Below, piece by piece: positions 18,090 to 26,663 of a stretch of DNA of 64,000 nt. Location of the stretch: positions 246,001 to 310,000 of the forward strand of contig NZ_JAPHOQ010000001.1 in assembly GCF_026191355.1 (NCBI RefSeq). The letters run 5' to 3'. The notes below the pieces were generated by a model that was given only the letters and a program-made list of their open reading frames with translations, searched no databases and was not told where the DNA came from. Made by a program: the position numbers and the translations under genes. Position 1 is the stretch's first letter. Each line of letters begins with the position of its first letter. The stretch comes from Legionella sheltonii (GTDB lineage Bacteria; Pseudomonadota; Gammaproteobacteria; Legionellales; Legionellaceae).

Positions 18090-18659
18090 ATGCATACGCT
18101 AAGGGTTTTTTTTGCCATTACCTTTCCAAAAAAAATACAAATTAAACTATCCAATTGCTTAAAGTCTTTGCAAGACACGATCCTATCGGATTATATGCGT
18201 TGGGTCGATGTTGAAAAAATGCATATTACCTTACAATTTCTAGGTAATTTGCCACAAGAACAGTTAGTATCCGTGACGGAATATGTGCATGCGGCATTAA
18301 AAAATCTATCGCCATTTCAACTTGAATTGGGGCAGTTGGAGTGGTTTCCCGCTTTACGACGTCCTAAAGTTCTTTCGTTAACAGTTCAACCCCAAGCTGC
18401 TTTAGCTATGTTGTCAGATACGATCGGAAAGGCTCTAATTGCTTTGAATGTTCCGATTGAAACTCGCCCTTTTCGGGGGCATTTAACCCTGGGACGATTG
18501 ATTCGGCATCAGGTACCACGCGAACTATTAGAAACAGTAAAAATGCCGAGTATTCCCCCCATTGTGGTAGATAAGATTTATCTCATCGAAAGCAGGCCAG
18601 AAAAAGGGAAACAAAATTACTATTCTTTGGCAGAGTTTAGCTTAAATAAAAAGTGGTAA
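18090..18659 (+). CDS. thpR: RNA 2',3'-cyclic phosphodiesterase (ThpR/LigT)
   Basis: Seen: 189 residues with the two HxTx motifs of the 2H phosphoesterase family, HITLQF (from residue 45) and HLTLGR (about 130), framing a symmetric fold. The N-terminus LRVFFAITFP is typical. Known: ThpR opens 2',3'-cyclic phosphates on RNA ends to 2'-phosphate and shows weak 2'-5' RNA ligase activity in vitro; it acts in the cytoplasm. It is convergent with the aminopeptidase gene, 27 bp apart. Length is normal for the family. Confidence 0.9.
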   Translation: MHTLRVFFAITFPKKIQIKLSNCLKSLQDTILSDYMRWVDVEKMHITLQFLGNLPQEQLVSVTEYVHAALKNLSPFQLELGQLEWFPALRRPKVLSLTVQPQAALAMLSDTIGKALIALNVPIETRPFRGHLTLGRLIRHQVPRELLETVKMPSIPPIVVDKIYLIESRPEKGKQNYYSLAEFSLNKKW

Positions 18660-18686
18660 ACATTAAGTGTTGTTGCCTGCAAAGTA

Positions 18687-20051
18687 TTACCCATAAACAC
18701 GTAACAAATATTCCATGACAGTACGTAAACCCATGACTTCGCCACCCTCTGGTTTACCAGGTTTGCTTTGTTCACTCCAGGCCATAATGTCAAAATGCAG
18801 CCAAGACGTAGTTTTGGTGATGTAACGTTGCAGAAATAATGCGGCTATAATAGCTCCAGCATAAGGATAATCACTGCAGTTGGTCATATCCGCAATCGAA
18901 GAGCGCAGGAATTTTTCATAGGCAGCAAATAAGGGTAAACGCCATACCGGATCAGCCGCTTTATAGGATGCATCAATGATTTCTGTGGCTAATGATTCGT
19001 TATTGGTAAAAAAAGCGGACATTTCAGTACCTACTGAAACACGAGCTGAGGAGGTTAAGGTTGCGAAGTCGATCAGTAAATCAGGTTGCTCCTCACATGC
19101 TTTGACTAAAGCATCAGCCAAAATCAAACGTCCTTCTGCATCAGTATTATCTAATTCCACGGTTAAGCCGTTACGCATAACTAAAATATCGCCAGGTCTG
19201 TAGGCATTGGGTCCAATGGCATTTTCCACAGCGGGAATAAGCAGATGTAAGCGAACAGGCAAGTTACGAGCCATAATCCATTGGGCGAGGCCTATCACAT
19301 GTGCTGCACCCCCCATGTCTTTTTTCATTATGCGCATACCATAAGCTGATTTGATATTCAGACCCCCCGTGTCAAAACAAACACCCTTTCCCACCAACGT
19401 AACACGAGGATATGTTTCATCTCCCCAGGTCAAAGAGAGTAAACGTGGTTCTGACTGGGCAGCACGGCCTACTGCGTGAATGGCTGGAAAATTATCACGT
19501 AACAATTCATTACCAATCCATTGTTCAAATTGTGCATTATAAGTATGGGCTAATGTTGCAACTACTTCTGCCATTTCTTTAGGACCCAGATCACTGGCCG
19601 GTTCGTTGATTAGATCACGAACAAGAAAATGTGCCTCAGCCATTTGAAGTAAATCATCTAACTTTTGTGACTCAACCGCTAAGATACGAGGTGATGAAGA
19701 ATTTTTTTTATATTTTTCAAAGCGATATTGTGCCAATGCCCAATATAAGGCGGCCTCTGGCGAATAAGTCTCTTGAACTTGATAGGTGTTCGCTGGTAAT
19801 AATTGAGCTGCATGAGCCATTGCCAATACCTGATTTTCATCCCCAGTCCCTATATATGTTTTCTCTAATAAACCATCAGCGTCATAAAACAAACAACAAT
19901 CGCCCATTGCTCCATTAAATTGCATTTGTCCAAAATAGTTACGTTCAACTGAGGTTAATGAAGGACTTTGCTCCTCCCATTGTTTTTGGGACATGAGATA
20001 AAGAGGGATTGGTCTGACACTATCTACTGTATAAAAGAGATCTGCTTGCAT
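18687..20051 (-). CDS. M17-family leucyl aminopeptidase
   Basis: Seen: 454 residues with the M17 metal/catalytic signature: VTLVGKGVCFDTGGLNIK, MKKDMGGAAHV and NTDAEGRLILADAL. Together these supply the two-metal ligands and the catalytic Lys and Arg. Known: cytosolic hexameric aminopeptidases removing N-terminal Leu and other residues; the family includes PepA, PepB and cysteinylglycinases. The N-terminal domain is shorter and divergent from E. coli PepA, so the exact orthology is left open. ATG 20051 is preferred to TTG 20063 because GAGAG sits just upstream and the TTG lacks a site. Confidence 0.9.
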   Translation of the reverse strand: MQADLFYTVDSVRPIPLYLMSQKQWEEQSPSLTSVERNYFGQMQFNGAMGDCCLFYDADGLLEKTYIGTGDENQVLAMAHAAQLLPANTYQVQETYSPEAALYWALAQYRFEKYKKNSSSPRILAVESQKLDDLLQMAEAHFLVRDLINEPASDLGPKEMAEVVATLAHTYNAQFEQWIGNELLRDNFPAIHAVGRAAQSEPRLLSLTWGDETYPRVTLVGKGVCFDTGGLNIKSAYGMRIMKKDMGGAAHVIGLAQWIMARNLPVRLHLLIPAVENAIGPNAYRPGDILVMRNGLTVELDNTDAEGRLILADALVKACEEQPDLLIDFATLTSSARVSVGTEMSAFFTNNESLATEIIDASYKAADPVWRLPLFAAYEKFLRSSIADMTNCSDYPYAGAIIAALFLQRYITKTTSWLHFDIMAWSEQSKPGKPEGGEVMGLRTVMEYLLRVYG

Positions 20052-20364
20052 AGTTGCTCTCAATTCATTGAGTGAATGGAATTTTACAGCGCTTACGAAT
20101 CCTCAACCCAAACGTAACCAGGGAACTTCCCTCGCACTTAACCCTGTGCTTGAGTGGAGATCTCTCGTGACGCTCACAATAAAGCGGTTTCTGTAAGTCC
20201 TGTTTCATTCTTATTTGATAATTAATTATTTATTCTGATTTATTTTTTGTCAAAGCGAAAGGGTTAAATTTTTTTGAGAAATTTTGGTGGTCAGCACATA
20301 TTTCCTTAAAAATTGATATGCTTAGTAAAGATGACTTAATTTTATAGTTGGAAACTTTGACCAA
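20052..20364. other. Intergenic region with repeat remnant
   Basis: A 313-bp gap between divergent aminopeptidase and permease genes. Around 20100-20190 it contains phrases (aacgtaaccaggg, gagatctctcgtgacgctcac) resembling the degenerate dispersed repeats seen at 1-150, plus a small agggaacttccct palindrome. The remainder is AT-rich, presumably the permease promoter. No RNA gene is seen. Confidence 0.4.
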
Positions 20365-21726
20365 ATGAATATTAAGAATGAAGGGAAGCTTGCTGCGGAT
20401 TCTCTGGGAATAGGTGAATCCATCATTATGGGAACGGCAGGAGCCGCGCCCGCTTTTAGTGTTGCCGCTGCGACAGCAACACTTGTGGCTACGGTGGGTA
20501 CTTTAGCCCCGGGAAGTATTTTATATTGTGGATTTATCATGTTTGGTATTTCCTTGGCCTTTATTCACCTGAATAAAGTGATTGTTAATGCAGGGGCCTC
20601 ATATGCGTGGATATCCAAAATTTTTGGAATGTATTTAGGTTTTTTTGCTGGATGGGCCGTTTTAGTTTCATCCGCTGTATTTATGGTTTCGGGTTCTATT
20701 CCTGCAGCTACAGCAACTTTGTTACTCGTCGCGCCTCATTTAGTGGAAAGCCCTGGCTGGGTTACTTTTACCAGCATACTCTGGGTAACCATGATTTCAG
20801 TAATCGCTATTGCTGGAATAAAACCCACGGCATATCTTCAAATCTTAATGACTGGTTTTGAAGTGCTTATCCTATTTACAATTATTAGTGTGGGTTTTAT
20901 CAAATTTGCACCTCATCCAGCACATCCTTTTTCATTTTCCTGGCTTTCTTTTACCAGCTTCACTCCCGAATTATTTGCAACAGGAGCATTAACCGCCGTA
21001 TTTTTCTACTGGGGCTGGGATGTTACCCTTAACTTAAATGAGGAAACTAAGAATACTCGGCATGCGCCGGGGATCGGAGCCTTTTGGTCTGTATTGATTA
21101 TTATTTGCATCTATGTCAGTTTTGCTATTGTAACCCTCCTGGCTCTCAATGATGATGAAATAAAGCATGCAGGGACAAATGTAATTTTTGCAGTCGCAGA
21201 AAAAATAGTACCCAGTCCATGGAGCTACTTGGCAGTTCTTTGCGTGATGATCAGTACAATCGGTACCTTGCAGACTACCATTGTTCAGTTTACACGAACT
21301 TTATTTGCTGAGGCCCGGGATGAAATAATTCATCCACGTTATGCGACCTTACATAAATCTCGAAATACCCCGTGGGTAGCTATTCTTTTTATCTGGTTTT
21401 TGGGAGTGATTTTATTAGTACTTTCTTCTAATTTTTCAACGGTAAACCTAATTATTAAAGATTCGGTACATGCACTTGGCCTTTTAGTTGCTTTTTATTA
21501 TTCGTTAACGGGTTTTGCCTGTGCTTGGTACCATCGGTTTTTGTGGAAAAGTAGTGCTGAATTACTTGGCTATATTATTTGGCCTACTTTTAGTGCGCTA
21601 TTTTTGGTTTTTATCGCCTGCTTTAGTATCCCTAAATTCGATTTAGTGACGGATATTGTTGCATTGGGAGGTATCCTCTTGGGGTTTATACCGTTATTGA
21701 TTAAAAGAGTCTCACAAAAAAAATGA
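20365..21726 (+). CDS. APC-superfamily amino acid permease
   Basis: Seen: 453 residues with about twelve hydrophobic helices. The N-terminal pattern GIGESIIMGTAGAAPAFSVAAA corresponds to the unwound helix 1 substrate site of APC transporters, and NAGASYAWISKIFG to the conserved helix 3 region. FFYWGWDVTLNLNEETKN resembles helix 6 and its loop. Known: such inner-membrane permeases import amino acids with protons or by exchange; Legionella depends on amino acids as carbon source. The next gene, a periplasmic amino-acid-binding-like protein, starts 44 bp later and may be co-transcribed, although the two belong to different transporter types. Substrate not determinable. Confidence 0.85.
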   Translation: MNIKNEGKLAADSLGIGESIIMGTAGAAPAFSVAAATATLVATVGTLAPGSILYCGFIMFGISLAFIHLNKVIVNAGASYAWISKIFGMYLGFFAGWAVLVSSAVFMVSGSIPAATATLLLVAPHLVESPGWVTFTSILWVTMISVIAIAGIKPTAYLQILMTGFEVLILFTIISVGFIKFAPHPAHPFSFSWLSFTSFTPELFATGALTAVFFYWGWDVTLNLNEETKNTRHAPGIGAFWSVLIIICIYVSFAIVTLLALNDDEIKHAGTNVIFAVAEKIVPSPWSYLAVLCVMISTIGTLQTTIVQFTRTLFAEARDEIIHPRYATLHKSRNTPWVAILFIWFLGVILLVLSSNFSTVNLIIKDSVHALGLLVAFYYSLTGFACAWYHRFLWKSSAELLGYIIWPTFSALFLVFIACFSIPKFDLVTDIVALGGILLGFIPLLIKRVSQKK

Positions 21727-21770
21727 CTACGCGTGAGATAGGTTCTACATGAATGCAAAAGGAGTTATGT

Positions 21771-22589
21771 ATGTTAAGACAATGTTTAAGAACATTATTT
21801 CTTTGTTTTTTTGTGTTTCTATTTTCTTCCTTTACGAGCAGGTTGGCTTATTCAGACAATGAAAATCATCCTGCATTGCATACTCTGAAACCAGGAACCC
21901 TTATTGTTGCTACTTATTTTACCAATCCGCCGTTTGAATATTTAAAAAATAAACAGGAAATTGGTTTTGAAGTGGATTTAATTCGCGAAATTGCCAAAAG
22001 ACTGCATTTACATTTAGAGTTTAGAAACACCCAATGGGAACAAATTATAAATGAATTGCGAGACCAGCACTATGATCTCATTATGGGAGCGATTACGATC
22101 ACCAAAGAGCGCGAGAAAATAATTGCCTTTTCCAAGCCCTATATGACAACGACCTTAAGCATCCTGATTAATACCAAAAAAACACCGCAGGCAAAAACGA
22201 TTGCTGATTTAGACAATCTGACTATGGGTGTACAAGCCAAAACGACCGATTTTGATATCGCCAAACAGATGCAAAAAAAGGGACAAATCCGCGGAATAAA
22301 AATATATCCATTTAAAAATTTTAACCTGGCTATAGATGACTTAATCGCAGGTAGGGTTGGGGCTGTGATGAAGGTATTTCCTGTAGCTTATTATTATGTT
22401 GAGCACCATCCCGAATTGAAAATTCTTGCTGCTGTCCCTAATGCGCCTCAGCCATTAGGCTTTGGCATGAATCAAGCAAATCAGGAATTGGTTAAAGTGG
22501 TTAACAAGGCCCAAGCAGAAATGCAAGCCGATGGGACCTATGAAAAAATTTATAAGAAATGGTTTGGCGTAAGCTCAGATAAGTTGTAA
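21771..22589 (+). CDS. Periplasmic amino-acid-type solute-binding protein (SBP family 3)
   Basis: Seen: 272 residues with a signal peptide (hydrophobic 9-28, cleavage near AYS). The family 3 motif GFEVDLIREIAKRL is present, as are LIMGAITITKEREKIIAFSKPY and GVQAKTTDFD, then a C-terminal ADGTYEKIYKKWFG. Known: these proteins bind amino acids or opines for ABC importers, though orphan copies can be sensors or enzymes such as cyclohexadienyl dehydratase-like proteins. No ABC permease or ATPase gene is adjacent. Start ATG 21771 is preferred over 21753 because AAAGGAG lies 7 bases upstream and the signal peptide then begins correctly. Confidence 0.85.
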   Translation: MLRQCLRTLFLCFFVFLFSSFTSRLAYSDNENHPALHTLKPGTLIVATYFTNPPFEYLKNKQEIGFEVDLIREIAKRLHLHLEFRNTQWEQIINELRDQHYDLIMGAITITKEREKIIAFSKPYMTTTLSILINTKKTPQAKTIADLDNLTMGVQAKTTDFDIAKQMQKKGQIRGIKIYPFKNFNLAIDDLIAGRVGAVMKVFPVAYYYVEHHPELKILAAVPNAPQPLGFGMNQANQELVKVVNKAQAEMQADGTYEKIYKKWFGVSSDKL

Positions 22590-22610
22590 TGGGAGTAGTT
22601 AAATAGGATG

Positions 22611-22637
22611 TAGGTTGGGTCAAGAGGTCCCAACCTA
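22611..22637. terminator. Hairpin between convergent genes, likely bidirectional terminator
   Basis: Seen: taggttggg (22611-22619) pairs perfectly with cccaaccta (22629-22637) over a 9-nt loop. It is followed by a perfect 14-bp palindrome, tctctttaaagaga (22639-22652). It sits between convergent genes ending at 22589 and 22669. A long T-tract is lacking, so the terminator role is inferred from position. Confidence 0.5.
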
Positions 22638-22668
22638 ATCTCTTTAAAGAGACAATGCTCGGTTACAA

Positions 22669-23205
22669 TTACTGAGCAGGAGTATTGTTTTTTAATCTCT
22701 GATAAAGTCCAATCAATTCCGCATTACCAATAACATGTCCAGTCATCGCATTTAAAAGTATATCTCGCGTCGTCCCGTCCCCCAAAGTTAATACGGTATC
22801 CAGAGCATATAATTTAAAATGATAACTATGAGCTAAACCAAAAGGAGGGCAAGGACCTCGATATCCTAATCCTCCCCAACTGTTTTTTGCATTTGCGGCT
22901 CCAGGAGGAATCGGGCCTCCTGCTCCTAATTCTTTTACCGTGGGCGGTATATTAAATACTATCCAGTGGCTCCAAGTACCTTCAGCTGCGTCCGGATCAT
23001 CAACAACTAAGGCCAGTGACTGGGTATTGCTTGGTATATTTTGCCAGGTTAAAGGGGGGGATTGATCCACTCCGCTGCACGTATATTGGTCCGGGATCAT
23101 GGAATTCATTTTAAAGGATGGGCTTTCGATAGTGAACGTATTTGCAAAACCATGACAGTGAAAAAAAGAGAATGCAAAAAACAAAAGCAGAGAATATTTT
23201 TTCAT
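22669..23205 (-). CDS. Secreted PEBP/YbhB-YbcL family protein
   Basis: Seen: 178 residues with a signal peptide (hydrophobic 3-20, cleavage after GFA) and the PEBP core: TCSGVDQSPPLTWQNIP, LALVVDDPDAAEGTWSHWIVFNIPP, GGLGYRGPCPP and HSYHFKLYALD. Known: phosphatidylethanolamine-binding-protein folds bind anionic ligands; bacterial YbhB/YbcL members are cytoplasmic or periplasmic and mostly of unknown role, with some influencing host signalling. Inferred location is periplasmic or secreted. GGAG lies ten bases before the ATG. Stand-alone gene. Confidence 0.88.
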   Translation of the reverse strand: MKKYSLLLFFAFSFFHCHGFANTFTIESPSFKMNSMIPDQYTCSGVDQSPPLTWQNIPSNTQSLALVVDDPDAAEGTWSHWIVFNIPPTVKELGAGGPIPPGAANAKNSWGGLGYRGPCPPFGLAHSYHFKLYALDTVLTLGDGTTRDILLNAMTGHVIGNAELIGLYQRLKNNTPAQ

Positions 23206-23510
23206 TTTATTTTTACTCCAACCTTTAAAAAATGAGTTAATTGAAAGAAAAAGCCGCTGTGAATTCTTAGATTAGAAAAACACATGATAGTGCAGTGTTT
23301 GCCTATCTTCAATTAAGTACTTACACAATCTTTTGAATAAAAAAATTCAGGTGCAAAGATTTTAAAGATTGATATAATTCACGCCCCCAAGTCTCGCCCA
23401 ATATTTTGTCACTGAATTTAATTTGTTGGCACATTGATTGAGATATTTCTAAATGAAGTCTAGGTTGTGTCCCTTAATAGTTGGAATGAGTTGTTTTAAA
23501 GGAAATGGTA
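23206..23510. other. Intergenic region, nothing specific seen
   Basis: About 305 bp of AT-rich sequence between divergent PEBP and MATE-like genes, presumably with both promoters. I see no repeat, RNA gene or clear -35/-10 pair; AAAGGA near its right end is the ribosome site for 23511. Confidence 0.35.
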
Positions 23511-25271
23511 ATGCAAAAAAAAATTGAAGAATCAAGAAATCAAAAAAAAGTAGGAAAGAGTATTAATGCAGCTTCTGAAGAACCACAAAACCAACAAATA
23601 ATAATCAATGTTTCTGATGCTGCCAATGCTTCTGAGGAATCATTAGATCATGTCTCATTGGAAGATGACGATGAAGCGTTAATTACGCCAATTAATAATT
23701 CTGACAGCGTAGATGAGGTTGCATATGGACTTTGGGATGTTTTTAAATCGCTAAGTTCGCTTTCTGTTCCAATGGCGCTTTCATTTACTTTTAGCTTTGA
23801 GATTTTTTTAATTGTTGTATTGCTTAATGCACTTAGTGAAAATGAAGATGAAGCTGCTTCAGCCACATTAATTTCTACTATGATCAACACCCTTTTAGTC
23901 GTTGGCATGGCTCCGTTGTTTTCCATGAGTGTGGTTGCAAGCAATAAAATTGGTGAACTTACCGAAGCTGAAAAAGAAGGGGAGACCAACGAAGTAGTCT
24001 TGCAAGCAAAGCGTGAGTATATTGCTGGCATCAATCGTAATGGTCTTTGGTTATCTGCCGCTCTCACCCCACCGATTATGGCTGGAATGATCTTTTCCAA
24101 ACCTTTATTAACTACTATTTTTGGGCAGAAAGACCAGGTCGCAGAGATTACGCAGCATTTTTTACGAGTTTATTCACCTGCAGTAGCCGGGGTATTGACG
24201 CGAATATCTACGGAGCAAATGATGTTTAGTTTTGGACGTTCTAAAGCTGCGATGTTTATGGGGTTTGCCAGTCTTTTAGTGGGGACAGGCATTTCTTCCT
24301 GGCTCGGATTTGGTGGTTTAGGAATGCCTAAGATGAGAGGAGATGGTGTTGCTATCGGTTATATCATTGAAGCTTATTTAACTTCCTTGGCGTATGCTCT
24401 TTACTTGGCAAAACATAAAGATTTTAGTCAGTACGAATTTTTCAAGATTTTTAAAAAATTTTCCGGCCAGTTTGCACAACTTAAAGAGCTGTTGGCGATA
24501 GGTGGTTCGATAACTTTTTCTGTTGCAAGTGAAATGGCGATGTCTCTTTCAGTAAGCATTCTCTCAGGTATGTTGGGAACTAAGGAACAATCCGCCATCA
24601 CTGATTTAAATCAGTATATATTCTTTAATTTCTTACTCTTAGCAGGGTTTGGGCAGGGTAATTCACAAGAACTGAATCGACTGATGGGCGCCAGAAAATA
24701 TCAAAATGCAAGCAGTATGGGAAAGTATGGATTATTAACTACTCTGATTTACACCGCCCCTGTCCCTTTATTTTTTGCAGTGATGCCCGGTGTACTGGTG
24801 ATGGGAAATAATCCTAATGAAGTCAAAGATATGCTTAAATATTTGGCGCCCATCATGTCGGCAGGAGTCATTTTGGATTCGGCACGGTATAATCTATTAC
24901 AGCAATTAAGAGTTTTGAAGGATCTTAGAGGTTCAACGATGATTTCAGTTTCCGCATTATCTTTGGGAATAACGGGATCTGCACTTCTTGGACTTAAGAC
25001 GAAACTTGGGATTTATGGTGTAGCGGCAGGTTATACTGGAGGAGTTATTATCGCTCTTCCCGGATTAGCCTATAGGTGGCGCAATCGCATCAATGCAGAA
25101 AAAATAGAAGAGCTTGCTGAAGAAACGCCTCATGCAATTAAGTCCTCTGCCAATTGTCCGGATGGTTTTTTTAGTCGTTTGCTCAAGATGAGATATAAAG
25201 ATGAAAAAGAGAATTTGTTGGAACATAAAGGAAAAACATATAATGCGATGGATAAAGCGCTAACTGTTTAA
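23511..25271 (+). CDS. MATE-like multidrug/polyspecific transporter with acidic N-terminal extension
   Basis: Seen: about 586 residues. The first ~75 are hydrophilic and rich in Glu/Asp/Asn/Gln, before about twelve membrane helices arranged as two MATE-like halves. GYIIEAYLTSLAYALYLAK and a second-half SITFSVASEMAMSLSVSIL with FNFLLLAGFGQGNSQELNRLMGA are typical of the family. A charged C-terminal ~50 residues follows. Known: MATE proteins exchange Na+ or H+ for organic cations; the usual length is about 450 residues. ATG 23511 is chosen over 23505 because AAAGGA is then 7 bases upstream. The long polar tail at the N-terminus is unusual; membrane-embedded Dot/Icm effectors exist, so translocation is possible but not shown. 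Confidence 0.75.
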   Translation: MQKKIEESRNQKKVGKSINAASEEPQNQQIIINVSDAANASEESLDHVSLEDDDEALITPINNSDSVDEVAYGLWDVFKSLSSLSVPMALSFTFSFEIFLIVVLLNALSENEDEAASATLISTMINTLLVVGMAPLFSMSVVASNKIGELTEAEKEGETNEVVLQAKREYIAGINRNGLWLSAALTPPIMAGMIFSKPLLTTIFGQKDQVAEITQHFLRVYSPAVAGVLTRISTEQMMFSFGRSKAAMFMGFASLLVGTGISSWLGFGGLGMPKMRGDGVAIGYIIEAYLTSLAYALYLAKHKDFSQYEFFKIFKKFSGQFAQLKELLAIGGSITFSVASEMAMSLSVSILSGMLGTKEQSAITDLNQYIFFNFLLLAGFGQGNSQELNRLMGARKYQNASSMGKYGLLTTLIYTAPVPLFFAVMPGVLVMGNNPNEVKDMLKYLAPIMSAGVILDSARYNLLQQLRVLKDLRGSTMISVSALSLGITGSALLGLKTKLGIYGVAAGYTGGVIIALPGLAYRWRNRINAEKIEELAEETPHAIKSSANCPDGFFSRLLKMRYKDEKENLLEHKGKTYNAMDKALTV

Positions 25272-25302
25272 ATGATCCATTTGGATGAATAGGGATATAA
25301 AA

Positions 25303-25725
25303 ATGACAGTTGAATGTGTTATTGATTTAATTGTGGCAAAAAAAGAAAAATCTTTGATTGTTTTTGAAGACGAGGGGTTCATCGCCTTTTTGGACTCTCG
25401 TCCGCTTTTTCCAGGGCATACTTTATTGGCCCCAAAGATGCATATTAAAACATTCTATGATTTGCCAGATTCGATGCTATCGCCGCTCTTTTCATTAACG
25501 CAAAGAATTGGCAGAGCGGTTGAAAAAGCAATGGACGCGGAAGGAAGTTTTATAGCAATGAATAACACCATCAGTCAAAGCATACCCCATCTTCATATCC
25601 ATATAGTTCCCAGAAACAAACACGATGGGCTGAAGGGCTTTTTTTGGCCACGAACTCATTATAGAGATGAATATCATATGCTTGAAGTGCAAGAAAAAAT
25701 TAGAAAGCAGTTGCATTCTCATTAG
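25303..25725 (+). CDS. HIT-family nucleotide-binding hydrolase
   Basis: Seen: 140 residues with the histidine triad HLHIHIVPR near residue 105, preceded by FLDSRPLFPGHTLLAPKMH, which matches the N-terminal half of HIT domains. Known: HIT proteins hydrolyse nucleotidyl conjugates such as AMP-amines or dinucleoside polyphosphates in the cytoplasm. ATG 25303 is preferred over 25285 because an AGGG site precedes it and the domain begins immediately. It follows the MATE-like gene by 31 bp and may be co-transcribed. Confidence 0.9.
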   Translation: MTVECVIDLIVAKKEKSLIVFEDEGFIAFLDSRPLFPGHTLLAPKMHIKTFYDLPDSMLSPLFSLTQRIGRAVEKAMDAEGSFIAMNNTISQSIPHLHIHIVPRNKHDGLKGFFWPRTHYRDEYHMLEVQEKIRKQLHSH

Positions 25726-25821
25726 TGGTTTTTCTTGCAATACAGGATCATTCCTTTATGATAAAGGAGTTAATAGACATCCCAGCGATTCAGCTCCTGA
25801 ACGAACATTTAAGGGATAACC

Positions 25822-26388
25822 ATGCGTTTTCTAACTATTTTACTAGGATGTTACATTATGACCTCTAATACCGCAGCAGCTGATTCACCTAAACTCAATG
25901 ATAATGCCTATGATTATTCCTTTCATACATTACGTGGGAATGAACCATTACCCCTATCATCATTTAGAGGAAAGGTGTTAATGATCGTAAATACGGCCTC
26001 AAAATGTGGTTTTACCCCTCAATATGCGCGGTTAGAGAAGCTTTATGAACAATATAAAGATCGGGGTTTAGTCATCTTGGGAGTTCCGTCAAATGATTTC
26101 GGTGGCCAAGAGCCAGGAACTGAGAAAGAAATTGCAAGTTTTTGCCAGGTCAATTATGGGGTTACGTTTCCAATGACTGCCAAAGAGGTAGTTTCAGGAA
26201 AAAATGCACATCCATTTTATCTTTGGGCTAGAGAGAAATTAGGATTTGGTACGGCACCAAAATGGAATTTCCATAAATACATTATTAATCGCAAAGGGGA
26301 GCTAATCGATTATTTCTATTCAACTACCTCTCCTGAGGCAGGACGATTGGTTAAAGTTGTAGAAAAGGCCCTTGACGAAAAAGCTTAA
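25822..26388 (+). CDS. Glutathione peroxidase-family protein, exported
   Basis: Seen: 188 residues with an N-terminal hydrophobic signal (about 1-20, cleavage near TAAA). The peroxidatic block is NTASKCGFTPQY (Cys, not selenocysteine, near residue 58), then GVPSNDFGGQEPG (the Gln of the catalytic set) and KWNFHKYIINRKG (Trp and Asn). Known: GPx proteins reduce peroxides using glutathione or thioredoxin; most bacterial copies are cytosolic. Inferred: a periplasmic peroxide-defence enzyme. AAGGGAT precedes the ATG. Independent of the HIT gene (96 bp gap). Confidence 0.9.
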   Translation: MRFLTILLGCYIMTSNTAAADSPKLNDNAYDYSFHTLRGNEPLPLSSFRGKVLMIVNTASKCGFTPQYARLEKLYEQYKDRGLVILGVPSNDFGGQEPGTEKEIASFCQVNYGVTFPMTAKEVVSGKNAHPFYLWAREKLGFGTAPKWNFHKYIINRKGELIDYFYSTTSPEAGRLVKVVEKALDEKA

Positions 26389-26663
26389 TGCAAACCCTAA
26401 TCCACCCTAGCAGGCACCTTCTCCCCTTAGGGGAGAAGGGATTTAGGAACACTATAAAAAACTCCTCTTCCGTGACGTGAAATTGCTATACCTTATAAAA
26501 TCCTATTCCTCATTTCAGCAGAAAAATTGGAGCACTATAAAAATCCCCTTTCTTGTTTTGAGATGAGAAATTGAGGAGTAATAACATCTCCATTCCCGTT
26601 TCGCGAGAGGGGCGGGGGTGAGGGAAAGAATTCTAAAAAACAGGCAGCATAAAGCGCCCCATA
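26389..26663. repeat. Dispersed-repeat-rich intergenic region with perfect hairpin
   Basis: Seen: ccttctcccc (26417-26426) and ggggagaagg (26430-26439) form a 10-bp perfect stem with a TTA loop. Downstream, two diverged copies of a unit lie about 80 bp apart: ggaacactataaaaaactcc (from about 26447) and ggagcactataaaaatcccc (from about 26529). GC-rich gcgagaggggcgggggtgag at the end belongs to the same repeat type. It separates convergent genes, and the hairpin may help to end transcription. Confidence 0.5.

Noticed and set aside
24047..24100. Long minus-strand frame (23648-24100) inside the MATE-like gene
   Set aside because: Overlaps the conserved transmembrane region of the MATE-like gene and has no recognisable content.
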